The notes beneath the pieces were generated by a model. That model was given only the letters and a program-made list of their open reading frames with translations. It searched no databases and had not been told where the DNA came from. A stretch of 64,000 nucleotides of DNA, from the NCBI GenBank assembly GCA_024742485.1, contig JANSYK010000002.1, positions 248,001 through 312,000 on the forward strand, given 5' to 3'. Origin of the DNA: Alphaproteobacteria bacterium. Its GTDB lineage: Bacteria; Pseudomonadota; Alphaproteobacteria; Rhizobiales; Rhizobiaceae. The position numbers were made by a program, and so were the translations under genes. The first letter of the stretch is position 1. Each line of letters starts with the position of its first letter. Shown in pieces: positions 8,589 through 19,367 of this stretch.

Positions 8589-9740
8589 ATGAGCGTGTCG
8601 AAGACCGTTAATCTTCGTGGACTGACATGGGATCACCCGAGGGCATCCGATGGTCTCCTGGCCGAAACAAGACGGTTCAATTCCATGGACATCAATGTTT
8701 CCGTCGAATGGGATGTTCATTCGCTTCGCGGCTTCGAAGCGACCCCGATCGCCGAAACCGCTGCCGAATACGACCTGATCATCCTCGATCATCCTTTCAT
8801 GGGCGACGCGGCAAAGGACAGGATCCTTGTCGATCTGCATTCCCATTTGGAGCCTGATAGTCTTGACGGTCTTCGGACATCCTATGTCGGTCTCAGCTTC
8901 GAGAGCTATGAATATGATGGTGGGTTGTGGGCCTTGCCGGTCGATGCGGCGTCCCAGGCCGCAGTCTATCGGTCCGACCTGATGGACGGCCCCGTGCCGA
9001 AGAATTTTGCCGAGGTCACCGAACTGGGCCGGCGTGGTGGTCTTGGCATGTCGCTTGCCAATCCGCATGCATTCATGGCCTATCTCGGGATCGCGGCCAG
9101 CTTGGGTGCGGACATTTCAGGAACTTCAGAGCGGCTCATTCCCGAGGATGTCGCATTGCAAACCCTGTCGATCCTTCGCGAATGGGTTCGTTACGTTCCC
9201 GAAGCCGCTTTTGACTGGTCCTCGATCGGGCTTCTGGAGGCCATGGCCACTTCCGGCACGGTGTCCTATTGCCCAATGGTCTTTTCGTTCAACAGCTATG
9301 CGCAGACGCCGAAACCTGGACGAATGCGGCTTACCTATTGCAACATTCCGGCGCAGTCGGAGAAAATGGGGTGCCAGCGTCCCGTCCTGGGTGGAACCGG
9401 TCTCGCAGTATCGGCGTCTTCGCGCAACATAGCCGCGGCCGTCAATGTTGCCCTGCACTTCGTTGGGCAAGATGCTCAAACGCGCATGGCGTCGGACGGT
9501 GGACAGCCGGCGCACCGATCCGTCTGGTCTCCGTCGGCACCGCCCACACTGAATGGCACGTTCTTCGTGGATTGCGCACCTGCCCAAAAAGCGGCTGTAC
9601 TGCGACCCAGATGGCCAAATTACATCGAGCTGCAAAACAAGGCCGGCCAACTGCTGAACGACGATCTATCCGTTCAGAGCAGACCCCTGCGTCAAACGAT
9701 AGAAGACATTGAAGCCATTCTTCAATCAGTGAGAATTTAG
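8589..9740 (+). CDS. Solute-binding-protein-like protein without a signal peptide
   Basis: This 383-residue protein resembles family 1 extracellular sugar-binding proteins. Recognisable parts are LRGLTWDHPRASDGLLA at the N-terminus, AAEYDLIILDHPFMGDAA, SYEYDGGLWALPVDAASQAAVYRSDL, and GGTGLAVSASSRNIAAAVNVALHFV. The N-terminus is hydrophilic (MSVSKTVNLRGLTW) with no Sec, Tat or lipoprotein signal, and no good upstream in-frame start is visible. It is the last gene of the operon, 15 bases after the aldolase, with an AAAGGAAG ribosome site. It may act in the cytoplasm as a sugar sensor or scavenger, or leave by another route. The function is inferred. Confidence 0.78.
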   Translation: MSVSKTVNLRGLTWDHPRASDGLLAETRRFNSMDINVSVEWDVHSLRGFEATPIAETAAEYDLIILDHPFMGDAAKDRILVDLHSHLEPDSLDGLRTSYVGLSFESYEYDGGLWALPVDAASQAAVYRSDLMDGPVPKNFAEVTELGRRGGLGMSLANPHAFMAYLGIAASLGADISGTSERLIPEDVALQTLSILREWVRYVPEAAFDWSSIGLLEAMATSGTVSYCPMVFSFNSYAQTPKPGRMRLTYCNIPAQSEKMGCQRPVLGGTGLAVSASSRNIAAAVNVALHFVGQDAQTRMASDGGQPAHRSVWSPSAPPTLNGTFFVDCAPAQKAAVLRPRWPNYIELQNKAGQLLNDDLSVQSRPLRQTIEDIEAILQSVRI

Positions 9741-9921
9741 CGGTTTTGTGGACGCTCATCGCTGCGGGTTCGGAGCAATCCGGGCGTTGCGGCAGAAGCG
9801 ATTGACCGGCTTTGTTGCCGATCAGACGGCACCGGGATTTCGATGTGTTCGATGTCGCCTCGGACCCGAAAAGGCAGTGTGCTTCGGCCGTGTGGTTTCA
9901 TCAAGCGGATCAGCTGGTTTC

Positions 9922-11199
9922 TCAAGAAGCCTTTTTGCGTGACGCCTGCCGCGAATTTGCAGCCTTGCGTCTGTGGCCATGCCTGTGCATGAACTTGAGA
10001 ATACGGGGCGCAATCTGGGTTCTGAACCGGGAACCGTTGAACACGCCATAATGGCCGACCGCTGGTTGCATATAGTGCTCGCGCATATCCTCCGGCAGAT
10101 TGACGCACAAATCCTGGGCGGCCTTGGTTTGTCCAAGGCCTGAAATGTCGTCATTTTCGCCTTCGATCGTCAGCAGGGCGACCGACTGGATGGCAGCAGG
10201 GTCGACTCGCTCGCCACGGTGCATGAATTCACCCTTCGGCAGCGCGTGGTTGATAAATACGGCTTCCACGGTCTGCAGATAGAATTCGGCCGTCAGATCC
10301 ATCACCGCCAGATACTCATCATAGAAATCGCGGTGTTTTTCGGCCGAATCACCGTCATTCACGACCAGATGCTGGAAGAAGTCCTTCTGCGCAATCATAT
10401 GCTTGTCAAGGTTCATCGACATGAATCCCGACAACTGCAGAAAACCTGGATAGACATCCCGCAGGAAGCCGGGCTGCGGCCACGGCACCTTCATGATCAC
10501 ATTGTCGCTGAACCATTCGATTGGCTTGGTTTCGGCCATCGCATTGACGGATGTCGGATTGATCCGCGTATCGATCGGACCACCCATCAGTGTCATCGAG
10601 CGTGGCACGGCCGTATCGCCATTTTTCTCCATCACCGCTATCGCCGCCAGGACCGGCACAGACGGCTGGCAAACAGCCATGACATGGATTTCCGGTCCAA
10701 GTGTCCGGATCATGTCGATCACATAGTCGATATAATCATCGAGATCGAATGAGCCGTCGCTGAGCGGCACCATGCGGGCGTCGATCCAGTCGGTGATATA
10801 GACGTCTGCATTGGGCAGCAACGTCTCGACAGTGCCACGCAGCAAGGTCGCATAATGACCGGACATCGGCGCAACTATCAGAATTTTCGGATCAGCCTTG
10901 TGGCCGGGCGGCAACATCCGTTCAAAGTGGATGAGATCGCAGAACGGCTTGTTCCAGACCACCTTTTCATGAACCGAGACCGGCTGTGAATCGATAATTG
11001 TCTCGTCGATGCCGAATTCCGGTTTCGCATAGCGTCGAGTCGACCGTTCGAACACTTCCAGACCGGCCGCCATGGCCCGTCCGGCAGGTGTTTTCGATAT
11101 AGGGTTCAGCGGGTTTGAATAAGCCAGGCGCATGGCATCGGCAGCCGCCCGCCACGGTGACATGGCGGCATGGCTCAATTCATATATCTGATAGAACAT
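9922..11199 (-). CDS. phaZ: Intracellular polyhydroxyalkanoate depolymerase
   Basis: This 425-residue alpha/beta hydrolase degrades stored PHB granules to hydroxybutyrate. The N-terminus (MFYQIYELSHAAMSPWRAAADA) is characteristic of the intracellular PhaZ family of rhizobia and Cupriavidus. The nucleophile is the Cys in VCQPSVPV rather than a lipase-box Ser. The acid and His of the triad are probably in EGENDDISGLGQT and VGHYGVFNG. The C-terminal tail is Lys/Arg rich. The gene stands alone, downstream of gyrB on the same strand, with its own upstream region (11200-11401). Confidence 0.93.
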   Translation of the reverse strand: MFYQIYELSHAAMSPWRAAADAMRLAYSNPLNPISKTPAGRAMAAGLEVFERSTRRYAKPEFGIDETIIDSQPVSVHEKVVWNKPFCDLIHFERMLPPGHKADPKILIVAPMSGHYATLLRGTVETLLPNADVYITDWIDARMVPLSDGSFDLDDYIDYVIDMIRTLGPEIHVMAVCQPSVPVLAAIAVMEKNGDTAVPRSMTLMGGPIDTRINPTSVNAMAETKPIEWFSDNVIMKVPWPQPGFLRDVYPGFLQLSGFMSMNLDKHMIAQKDFFQHLVVNDGDSAEKHRDFYDEYLAVMDLTAEFYLQTVEAVFINHALPKGEFMHRGERVDPAAIQSVALLTIEGENDDISGLGQTKAAQDLCVNLPEDMREHYMQPAVGHYGVFNGSRFRTQIAPRILKFMHRHGHRRKAANSRQASRKKAS

Positions 11200-11328
11200 A
11201 AATTCCCGCGCCCTTGTTCAAAGCTTCGAATCAATCACTGACATTGAAACTGTTCCCGGAGAACCCGGAATCATGCACTTCCCCATTGTGCGATGCAGTA
11301 ACCCTCTGACACAGCCTAGCATTTTTTA

Positions 11329-11341
11329 GTTGCAACGCAAC
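11329..11341. promoter_or_regulatory. Short palindrome upstream of phaZ
   Basis: GTTGCAACGCAAC is a perfect 5+5 inverted repeat in the phaZ upstream region, 130 bases before the start codon. A TGC-rich palindrome of this sort could be a regulator site, for example for a PhaR/AniA-type PHA regulator. This is only a suggestion. Confidence 0.25.
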
Positions 11342-11401
11342 AGGCTCCGGCAGGAACCTTGCGATGGCGCCATTTGAGGACGGTCGGGACGCCGACCATG
11401 A

Positions 11402-13900
<2,499 letters not shown>

Positions 13901-13928
13901 TCACACACGTTTGCCATTGAAATATAAT

Positions 13929-13947
13929 GGTTTTGGCTGTCAAAACC
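13929..13947. repeat. Inverted repeat between gyrB and the P450 gene
   Basis: GGTTTTG and CAAAACC form a perfect 7-base inverted repeat with a 5-base centre in the divergent gyrB/P450 intergenic region (13850-14111). It may be an operator or a hairpin in either leader. No regulator can be assigned. Confidence 0.3.
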
Positions 13948-14111
13948 AAATCTTGGGACCATCTTTCTCGCGGTCTGCGCACCGCACCAATCCAAGCGTA
14001 CCGCGCCGGATTTTGATTGGCCGGCGCTCCGCAGCGCCTATATGGTGTTCTGCAGGTAGTTGAGGCCGGCGTGCACCCGGCCCCACATGGCCCCAAGAAG
14101 GCAATTTCACC

Positions 14112-15482
14112 GTGGACGCAGCAGTCGAGCCCTTTATGCCACCCGCGCCGAAGCCGCGCGCAACCCCGCCGGGACGGCTGGACGTTATTCGTACGATCTA
14201 TCGCAATCCGATCGAGCTATGGGGAGAGCCGGCCTACACGCAACCATCCATATCAGCCGCCTTTTTCAACGAGCGCATGGTGCTTGCCAATGCGCCGGAC
14301 CTCATTCGGCACATTCTGGTCGACAATGCCGCCAACTACCGCATGGCGCGTGTTCGTCAGCTTCTTTTACGGCCGATCCTGCGGGACGGGTTGCTGACCG
14401 CCGAAGGTGATGCCTGGAAACGGTCGCGAAAGGCGGTCGCTCCGGTGTTTACACCACGCCATGCCCAGGGCTTTGCCAGCCAGATGCTGCGATCGGCCGA
14501 GGCGTTCACCGAACGCTACAGCGGTGACGGCCGCGTTCATGAAATTGCCCATGACATGACGGAACTCACCTATGAGATATTGGCGGCGACGCTCTTTTCC
14601 GGTCGGATTGTGACACCCGATGGTGATTTCGGCAGCAAGGTTGAGCGGTTGCTCGAAACCATGGGCCGGGTCGATCCGCTGGACCTGCTCAAGGCACCCG
14701 CCTGGCTTCCCCGTCTGACGCGGCTTCGGGGGCGGCGGATTTTGGCATTTTTTCGCAAGATCGTGTCCGACACGATGGATGAGCGCATCAAGGAGCTTCG
14801 GGAGCATCCACAGAGCGTTCCGGAGGACTTTCTGACTTTGTTGTTGCGGCAGCAAAAGCCGGGCGGACTGACCCGCGATGAAGTCGAAGACAATATCATA
14901 ACGTTCATCGGTGCGGGACATGAGACAACGGCGCGGGCTCTCGGCTGGACCCTGTATTGCCTCGCCAACGCACCGGCGGAACGAGACCGGGTCGAGGCCG
15001 AAATTGACGACGTGCTGCCGCGGGAGCCGGATCCGGTGAACTGGCTTGACCGGATGCCGCAAACGCGGGCAGCCTTCGAAGAGGCCATGCGGCTTTATCC
15101 ACCGGCCCCGTCAATCAATCGCGCCGCCATAGAGGACGACCGGTTCGGCAAGACAGTCATTCCCGCCGGGACCACCGTTCTTGTCATGCCGTGGATCCTG
15201 CATCGCCATCGGGCTCTTTGGGACAGGCCGGATGCCTACATTCCCGCCCGCTTTCTTCCCGGCAACCGGGAGAAAATCGGCCGCTTTCAGTATCTCCCGT
15301 TCGGAGCCGGACCGCGCATCTGCATCGGTGCGACCTTTGCCCTGCAGGAAGCCGTCATTGCGCTCGGCGTTTTGATGCGCCGTTTTCGCTTTGATTGTAC
15401 GGATGAAACAAATCCCTGGCCGGTGCAGAAACTGACCGTCCAGCCCGAAGGCGGCTTGCCCATGCGGGTGACCGCCCGTTAG
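14112..15482 (+). CDS. Cytochrome P450
   Basis: This 456-residue soluble bacterial P450 has the I-helix oxygen-binding motif AGHETTAR (near residue 273), the K-helix ExxR in EEAMRLYPP, and the heme-thiolate loop FGAGPRICIGATFALQEA containing the Cys ligand. GTG at 14112 is the longest start; ATG at 14136 (MPPAPKPRATPP) is an alternative. No ferredoxin or reductase gene is adjacent, so the redox partner lies elsewhere, and the substrate is unknown. The TAG stop codon coincides with the first base pairs of a MITE-like element (15480-15581). Confidence 0.93.
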   Translation: MDAAVEPFMPPAPKPRATPPGRLDVIRTIYRNPIELWGEPAYTQPSISAAFFNERMVLANAPDLIRHILVDNAANYRMARVRQLLLRPILRDGLLTAEGDAWKRSRKAVAPVFTPRHAQGFASQMLRSAEAFTERYSGDGRVHEIAHDMTELTYEILAATLFSGRIVTPDGDFGSKVERLLETMGRVDPLDLLKAPAWLPRLTRLRGRRILAFFRKIVSDTMDERIKELREHPQSVPEDFLTLLLRQQKPGGLTRDEVEDNIITFIGAGHETTARALGWTLYCLANAPAERDRVEAEIDDVLPREPDPVNWLDRMPQTRAAFEEAMRLYPPAPSINRAAIEDDRFGKTVIPAGTTVLVMPWILHRHRALWDRPDAYIPARFLPGNREKIGRFQYLPFGAGPRICIGATFALQEAVIALGVLMRRFRFDCTDETNPWPVQKLTVQPEGGLPMRVTAR

Positions 15483-15581
15483 ACGGCCTCACCTCTTGTC
15501 AGAAACGTGACAACGGCACCGATCCTTGATGGGTTGATGCATGCAGGTTTCACCGTTCCCGGTAAAACCTGGCCAGCTTTA
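15480..15581 (+). repeat. MITE-like intergenic element, copy 1
   Basis: This 102 bp element runs from the TA in the P450 stop codon to the TA in the stop codon of the small convergent gene. It is the most diverged copy but keeps TAGAC, TTGTCAGAAACG, GACAACGG, TTGATGCATGCAGGTTT and the final hairpin (CAGGTTT ... AAACCTG). It is in the same orientation as copies 2, 3 and 6. It probably acts as a bidirectional terminator between the convergent genes. Confidence 0.75.
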
Positions 15582-15752
15582 GCGCGCTGCAGCTTGCTCG
15601 GTAACACATCCATCGATGCCGTAGGCTGAATTACAGCCACCGTCACCGGTCAGTGCAGCCGGTGGTGCAAAAAAAGCACCGGCCAAAATTACCGCGCCTG
15701 CCAGCAGGAAGGAAGAGAAGATGGCCCTACCCATCGTCTTTTGTCCCGTCAT
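15579..15752 (-). CDS. Small secreted protein, 57 residues
   Basis: The start at 15752 has an excellent ribosome site, GAGGGGAACT before ATG. The product begins MTGQKTMGRAIFSSFLLAGA and has a basic N-region, then a hydrophobic segment (residues 11-30) typical of a Sec signal or single membrane anchor. It ends with a short tail containing two cysteines (DGGCNSAYGIDGC), which could form a disulfide after export. No family is recognised. The TAA stop lies in the edge of the MITE-like element. It is convergent with the P450 gene. Confidence 0.6.
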   Translation of the reverse strand: MTGQKTMGRAIFSSFLLAGAVILAGAFFAPPAALTGDGGCNSAYGIDGCVTEQAAAR

Positions 15753-15927
15753 AGTTCCCCTCGAACCATTGTTTTACGCACTTTGTGGGCGGTTTGGCCC
15801 ACGATTGAGCGTCGTTGGTCCCCACCAATTTAACGCTTGTGTAGCAGCAAAATACTAACGATTTGTTTGGATGTAATTGCTCTCGGCGGCCGGTTCAAGC
15901 GCGTTATGGTTGAATCTTTGACAACGC

Positions 15928-16701
15928 CTAGGTTGAATCCGGAAAAAATGTGCCGATGCCCCGGAAAAACATCTCGACCGCCAGCACCGTCAGGACAATC
16001 TTGAAGATGAGCCGGAAACGCTCCTCCGGCAATCGCAAAAGAATGCGCGCGCCGACCAGTGTTCCGGCAAATCCGAACACGATCATCATCGCCACCAGCG
16101 GCAGCCAGGGCGCAAAGACAAATCCGGCAAGGGCAAAACCGATGATCTTGAAACCGTGCTGGGCGCTGGTAATTGCTGCCAGCGAACCGACAAGCGTCTG
16201 ACGCTCACTGAAACTGTTGGATAGGAGGGCGGCATTGAGGGGTGCCGTTGCGCCGAAAAACATACTGAGAAATGTCGTTGTGGCGCCGATCAGCGCCATG
16301 CCTCCCTGTCGGATGGATACCAGTTTCGGTATCTTTATCCAGGTTGAAAGCAGAACGAATAGCCCGAGTCCGGTCAGAACCACACCACTGGAAAGACGAA
16401 CGGCGATGGCCGCGCCGGCACTGGCGCCGATAATCGCACCGAGGCTGAACGCGGCAAGCCTGGCCCACTCCACGTGGCGGCGCATGACCAGAACCCGACC
16501 GGCGTTGGAGCCGAGCTGAACGCAGCCATGGACCGGTATCAGTGCTGAAACCGGCAGGATATAGGACATCAGGGCGATCATGATCGTCCCACCGCCAATG
16601 CCGACGGACGCGGTTATCAAGGATGTCAGAAAACTCGCGGCCACCAGAAAAAGGACATGGAACACCGAAAGCGATGCCGGCAGTACGGCATCGACAAGCA
16701 T
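15928..16701 (-). CDS. TauE/SafE family (TSUP) permease
   Basis: This 257-residue integral membrane protein has about eight hydrophobic segments and the repeated TSUP motif near the N-terminus (LITASVGIGGGTIMIALMSYILP), echoed in the second half (GAKT-like FFGATAPLNAALLS). The family exports sulfite, sulfoacetate and other organic anions; the substrate here is unknown. It starts 11 bases after the NDUFA9-like gene, so the two are probably co-transcribed. Confidence 0.9.
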   Translation of the reverse strand: MLVDAVLPASLSVFHVLFLVAASFLTSLITASVGIGGGTIMIALMSYILPVSALIPVHGCVQLGSNAGRVLVMRRHVEWARLAAFSLGAIIGASAGAAIAVRLSSGVVLTGLGLFVLLSTWIKIPKLVSIRQGGMALIGATTTFLSMFFGATAPLNAALLSNSFSERQTLVGSLAAITSAQHGFKIIGFALAGFVFAPWLPLVAMMIVFGFAGTLVGARILLRLPEERFRLIFKIVLTVLAVEMFFRGIGTFFPDST

Positions 16702-16712
16702 GGCGATGACAG

Positions 16713-17690
16713 TCAGGCCATCATGCCCCGGGTGAACTGGCCGGCAGGCCGGAAGCGCACCAGATAGGAGGGCAAGATCGCCTCAAGGGTCGTTGCTTCG
16801 ATACCCATTCCGGCAAGTGTTCGATGTTCGGTCTGTGCGTCCTCGGAGACGACATTGTCGTCCTGCAGGAGAATGACCTGATCGCGGGTCAGGGCCGGTT
16901 CAATCAATGGTATCGCGGAGAGCAGGCTGCCCAACCATTTGGCGGCAAACCACGGAATTGTCACCAGAGTCCGTTTGCGGGCGATGACCGACAGCATGAG
17001 CTCGAGACATTCCCTGAAGGTCAGGACTTCAGGACCACCAAGTTCCCAGCTCTTTCCCGATTCGATCGATCCGTCCACGCTGCGCGCGACGGCTTCGGCA
17101 ACGTCGTTGACATAGACCGGCTGGAATTGCGTTTGACCGCCTCCGATCAGCGGCAGAAACATCGAAAACCGTGACATCTCCGCGAATTTGTTGAAAAACC
17201 CGTCCTCCGGTCCGAAGATGATCGAGGGCCGGATAATCGTTGCGTCCGGAACCGTATATCGAACCGCTTCCTCAGCCAGGCCCTTTGTCCGCGCATAGTC
17301 GGAATCACCCTGGCTGTCCGCGCCGATGGCGGACATGTGGGTCAATTTGATATCGGCATCACGACAGGCTTCCGCCACTGTCCGGGCGCCGAGATCCTGT
17401 ACGGTGTCGAAACGGTTGGGTCCGGTTTCAAAGAGAATGCCAACCAGGTTGATGACATGATCCGAGCCGCGAACGGCCCGCACCACCGAGGCACGGTTGC
17501 GCAAATTGGCCTGCACGGCGACTATCTGTCCGACATTGCCAAGCGGCTGCAGGAAGCCCGCAAGATCCGGTCGCCTTACTGCGACACGCACATTGTAGCC
17601 GCGCTGCGCCAACGCGCGCACCACATGGCGCCCGACAAAACCGGATCCGCCGAACACTGTTATCAGTTTGGGGACATTGCTATGCGTCAT
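16713..17690 (-). CDS. NDUFA9-like NAD(P)-binding protein (complex I-associated)
   Basis: This 325-residue extended short-chain dehydrogenase fold has the dinucleotide-binding motif TVFGGSGFVGRHVVRALAQRG. It also has DHVINLVGILFETG and a Tyr/Lys-like region (DYARTKGLAEEAVR). It matches the alphaproteobacterial 'complex I NDUFA9 subunit family' proteins, which bind NADPH but whose role in bacteria is not settled. I chose the ATG at 17690 (MTHSNVPKLITVFGG) over 17741 because the fold starts directly after it and AAGGAA lies upstream. It is probably in an operon with the TSUP permease. Confidence 0.88.
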   Translation of the reverse strand: MTHSNVPKLITVFGGSGFVGRHVVRALAQRGYNVRVAVRRPDLAGFLQPLGNVGQIVAVQANLRNRASVVRAVRGSDHVINLVGILFETGPNRFDTVQDLGARTVAEACRDADIKLTHMSAIGADSQGDSDYARTKGLAEEAVRYTVPDATIIRPSIIFGPEDGFFNKFAEMSRFSMFLPLIGGGQTQFQPVYVNDVAEAVARSVDGSIESGKSWELGGPEVLTFRECLELMLSVIARKRTLVTIPWFAAKWLGSLLSAIPLIEPALTRDQVILLQDDNVVSEDAQTEHRTLAGMGIEATTLEAILPSYLVRFRPAGQFTRGMMA

Positions 17691-17786
17691 GAAGGCCTGT
17701 TTCCTTGAGACGATCCGTGATCTTTTGTTTCTCTTAGTCAAATTGCGCGGCGGCGTGAAGAGCTAACCACATCGGGCTCCAAAATA

Positions 17787-18335
17787 TCACAGATCACGCA
17801 CCATCAACAGCCGTTGCTCAGGATCGATTCCAGCGGGAATGTCCGCGGCGAATTGATGCCGCAGGAGCGCCGAGGCGGTTTCCAGCGGCAGTTCGGAAAA
17901 ACCCTGGCGCTCATAATAGGGTCGATTGAACATCACATCGCGGAACGTCGAAAGGATGCACCGGTCGGCGCCCTGCCGACGTCCCCGATCAAGGGCCAGA
18001 GACAGCAATGATGTTCCGATGCCACGGCGCCCATGATCAGGGTCGACGGCCAGAAGCCGCACATAGATGTCGTTTCCCAGGCGCTGGACGGCGATGAAGC
18101 CGGCCGGAACATCATCCGATGGACAGGCGACCGTGACCGTACAAGCGGTAAGCATGGCGCTGAATGCGTCCAGCGGGGTCAATGGACCGGTTGCGATGGC
18201 CATGATGTTGGATATGCCGGTTTCCAGAAACAGCTGGTCGGCCCGCCGGTCGATTTCGGCCAGTTTTTCAAGGTCATCGACGCGCATTTCGCGCGACACA
18301 TATCCGTCGCTCAGCCGGTGCCGGTGGTCAGTCAT
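17787..18335 (-). CDS. GNAT-family N-acetyltransferase
   Basis: This 182-residue protein begins MTDHRHRLSDGYVSREMRVD. The acetyl-CoA pyrophosphate-binding motif A is clear (VRLLAVDPDHGRRGIGTSLLSLAL, residues ~105-128), followed by FNRPYYERQGFSEL. The start at 18335 overlaps the upstream DUF1330 gene by 8 bases, which indicates translational coupling. The substrate is unknown. Confidence 0.88.
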   Translation of the reverse strand: MTDHRHRLSDGYVSREMRVDDLEKLAEIDRRADQLFLETGISNIMAIATGPLTPLDAFSAMLTACTVTVACPSDDVPAGFIAVQRLGNDIYVRLLAVDPDHGRRGIGTSLLSLALDRGRRQGADRCILSTFRDVMFNRPYYERQGFSELPLETASALLRHQFAADIPAGIDPEQRLLMVRDL

Positions 18336-18621
18336 CCATTCCTTCGACAACGAGCATCTCGGCTTCGGCAACAGTCGTCCGGATTGCTTTGGCGGCCTGG
18401 TATTCATCGCTGTTGTAGCAATTGACCGCCATCTCCATGGACGGAAACTCGATGACCACATTGCGCTTGCGCGCCGGCCCCTCAAGCACCTCGAACGGTC
18501 CACCGCGCGCCAGAAATCTTGCGCCATATCGCTCGAAGGCTGGCTTTGCCGTCGAAACATAGTCCTTGTAGCGCTCGGTGTCGTTCACATCGACACGGGC
18601 AATCCAGTATGCCTTGGCCAT
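18328..18621 (-). CDS. DUF1330 family protein
   Basis: This 97-residue protein has a dimeric alpha/beta ferredoxin-like fold. Family features are YWIARVDVNDTERYKDYVST, RFLARGGPFEVLEG, RNVVIEFPSMEMAVNCYNSDEYQ. It lies 17 bases after pyrF in the chaperone/pyrF gene row, an arrangement I recall from other Rhizobiales. The molecular function is unknown; an EthD/YciI-like enzymatic role is possible. Confidence 0.88.
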   Translation of the reverse strand: MAKAYWIARVDVNDTERYKDYVSTAKPAFERYGARFLARGGPFEVLEGPARKRNVVIEFPSMEMAVNCYNSDEYQAAKAIRTTVAEAEMLVVEGMDD

Positions 18622-18638
18622 GGTATCCTCCTCTGGTG

Positions 18639-19352
18639 TTATGATCCGCCGTGCCCGGCCAATGCGCCGGACATTTCTGCCAGGATCGCCGTGGCCGCCT
18701 CGAGCGGGTCGTCGGCTGCGACGATTGGCCGTGCGACCACGAGATGGCTGGATCCATTATGCAATGCATCGGCCGGCGTTACGACACGCTTCTGGTCGCC
18801 ATGGTCCGCGCCACGCGGGCGAATGCCCGGCGTCACGACAGCCATGTCGGGACCGGCAATGGTTCGCACGGCCTTGGCCTCCGCAGCCGAACAGACAATG
18901 CCCCCCATGCCGGCATCGACCGTTTGCCGCGCGCGGCGAGCGACCAGATCGGCCGGATTGCTCGCATAGCCCGCCTCGGCCAGATCGCCTTCATCCATTG
19001 ATGTCAGGACCGTCACGCCCAGCAGGCACAGCGACGATCCACGCGCGGCCTCGACCGCGGCGCGCATCGCCTTGGGATAGGCATGCAGGGTCAGCATCGA
19101 AACATTCATTTTCGCAATATTTTCAACGCCCTTGGCAACCGTATTGTCGATATCGAGCAGTTTCATGTCGAGAAACACGCGTTTGCCGTCAGCAATGATG
19201 TCGCGAGCGAATTCAAGGCCACCAGCGAAGACAAGCTGGTAGCCGATCTTGTAGAAATCGACCGTATTGCCGAGCGTTGCGACCATTGATGCCGCCGCAT
19301 CAACCGTTGGAACATCGAGACCGACGATCAGGTGATCCTTGGTGTTCTGCAT
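18639..19352 (-). CDS. pyrF: Orotidine 5'-phosphate decarboxylase
   Basis: This 237-residue barrel enzyme catalyses the last step of UMP synthesis. The catalytic Lys-Asp motif is in [14 protein letters not shown], and the phosphate-binding C-terminal loop is [22 protein letters not shown]. Two in-frame ATGs lie at 19358 and 19352. The second is preferred because GAGGA ends immediately before the first, leaving the proper spacing for the second. The typical His in the catalytic motif (KxHDI) is Leu here, a tolerated position. It lies 15 bases after the FMN reductase gene. Confidence 0.93.
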   Translation of the reverse strand: MQNTKDHLIVGLDVPTVDAAASMVATLGNTVDFYKIGYQLVFAGGLEFARDIIADGKRVFLDMKLLDIDNTVAKGVENIAKMNVSMLTLHAYPKAMRAAVEAARGSSLCLLGVTVLTSMDEGDLAEAGYASNPADLVARRARQTVDAGMGGIVCSAAEAKAVRTIAGPDMAVVTPGIRPRGADHGDQKRVVTPADALHNGSSHLVVARPIVAADDPLEAATAILAEMSGALAGHGGS

Positions 19353-19367
19353 AATCATTCCTCGTTT

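Noticed and set aside
7491-9068. Long minus-strand ORF across the aldolase and binding-protein-like genes
   Set aside because: The plus-strand proteins match known families, whereas this frame shows no domain and is explained by codon-bias mirror effects in GC-rich DNA.
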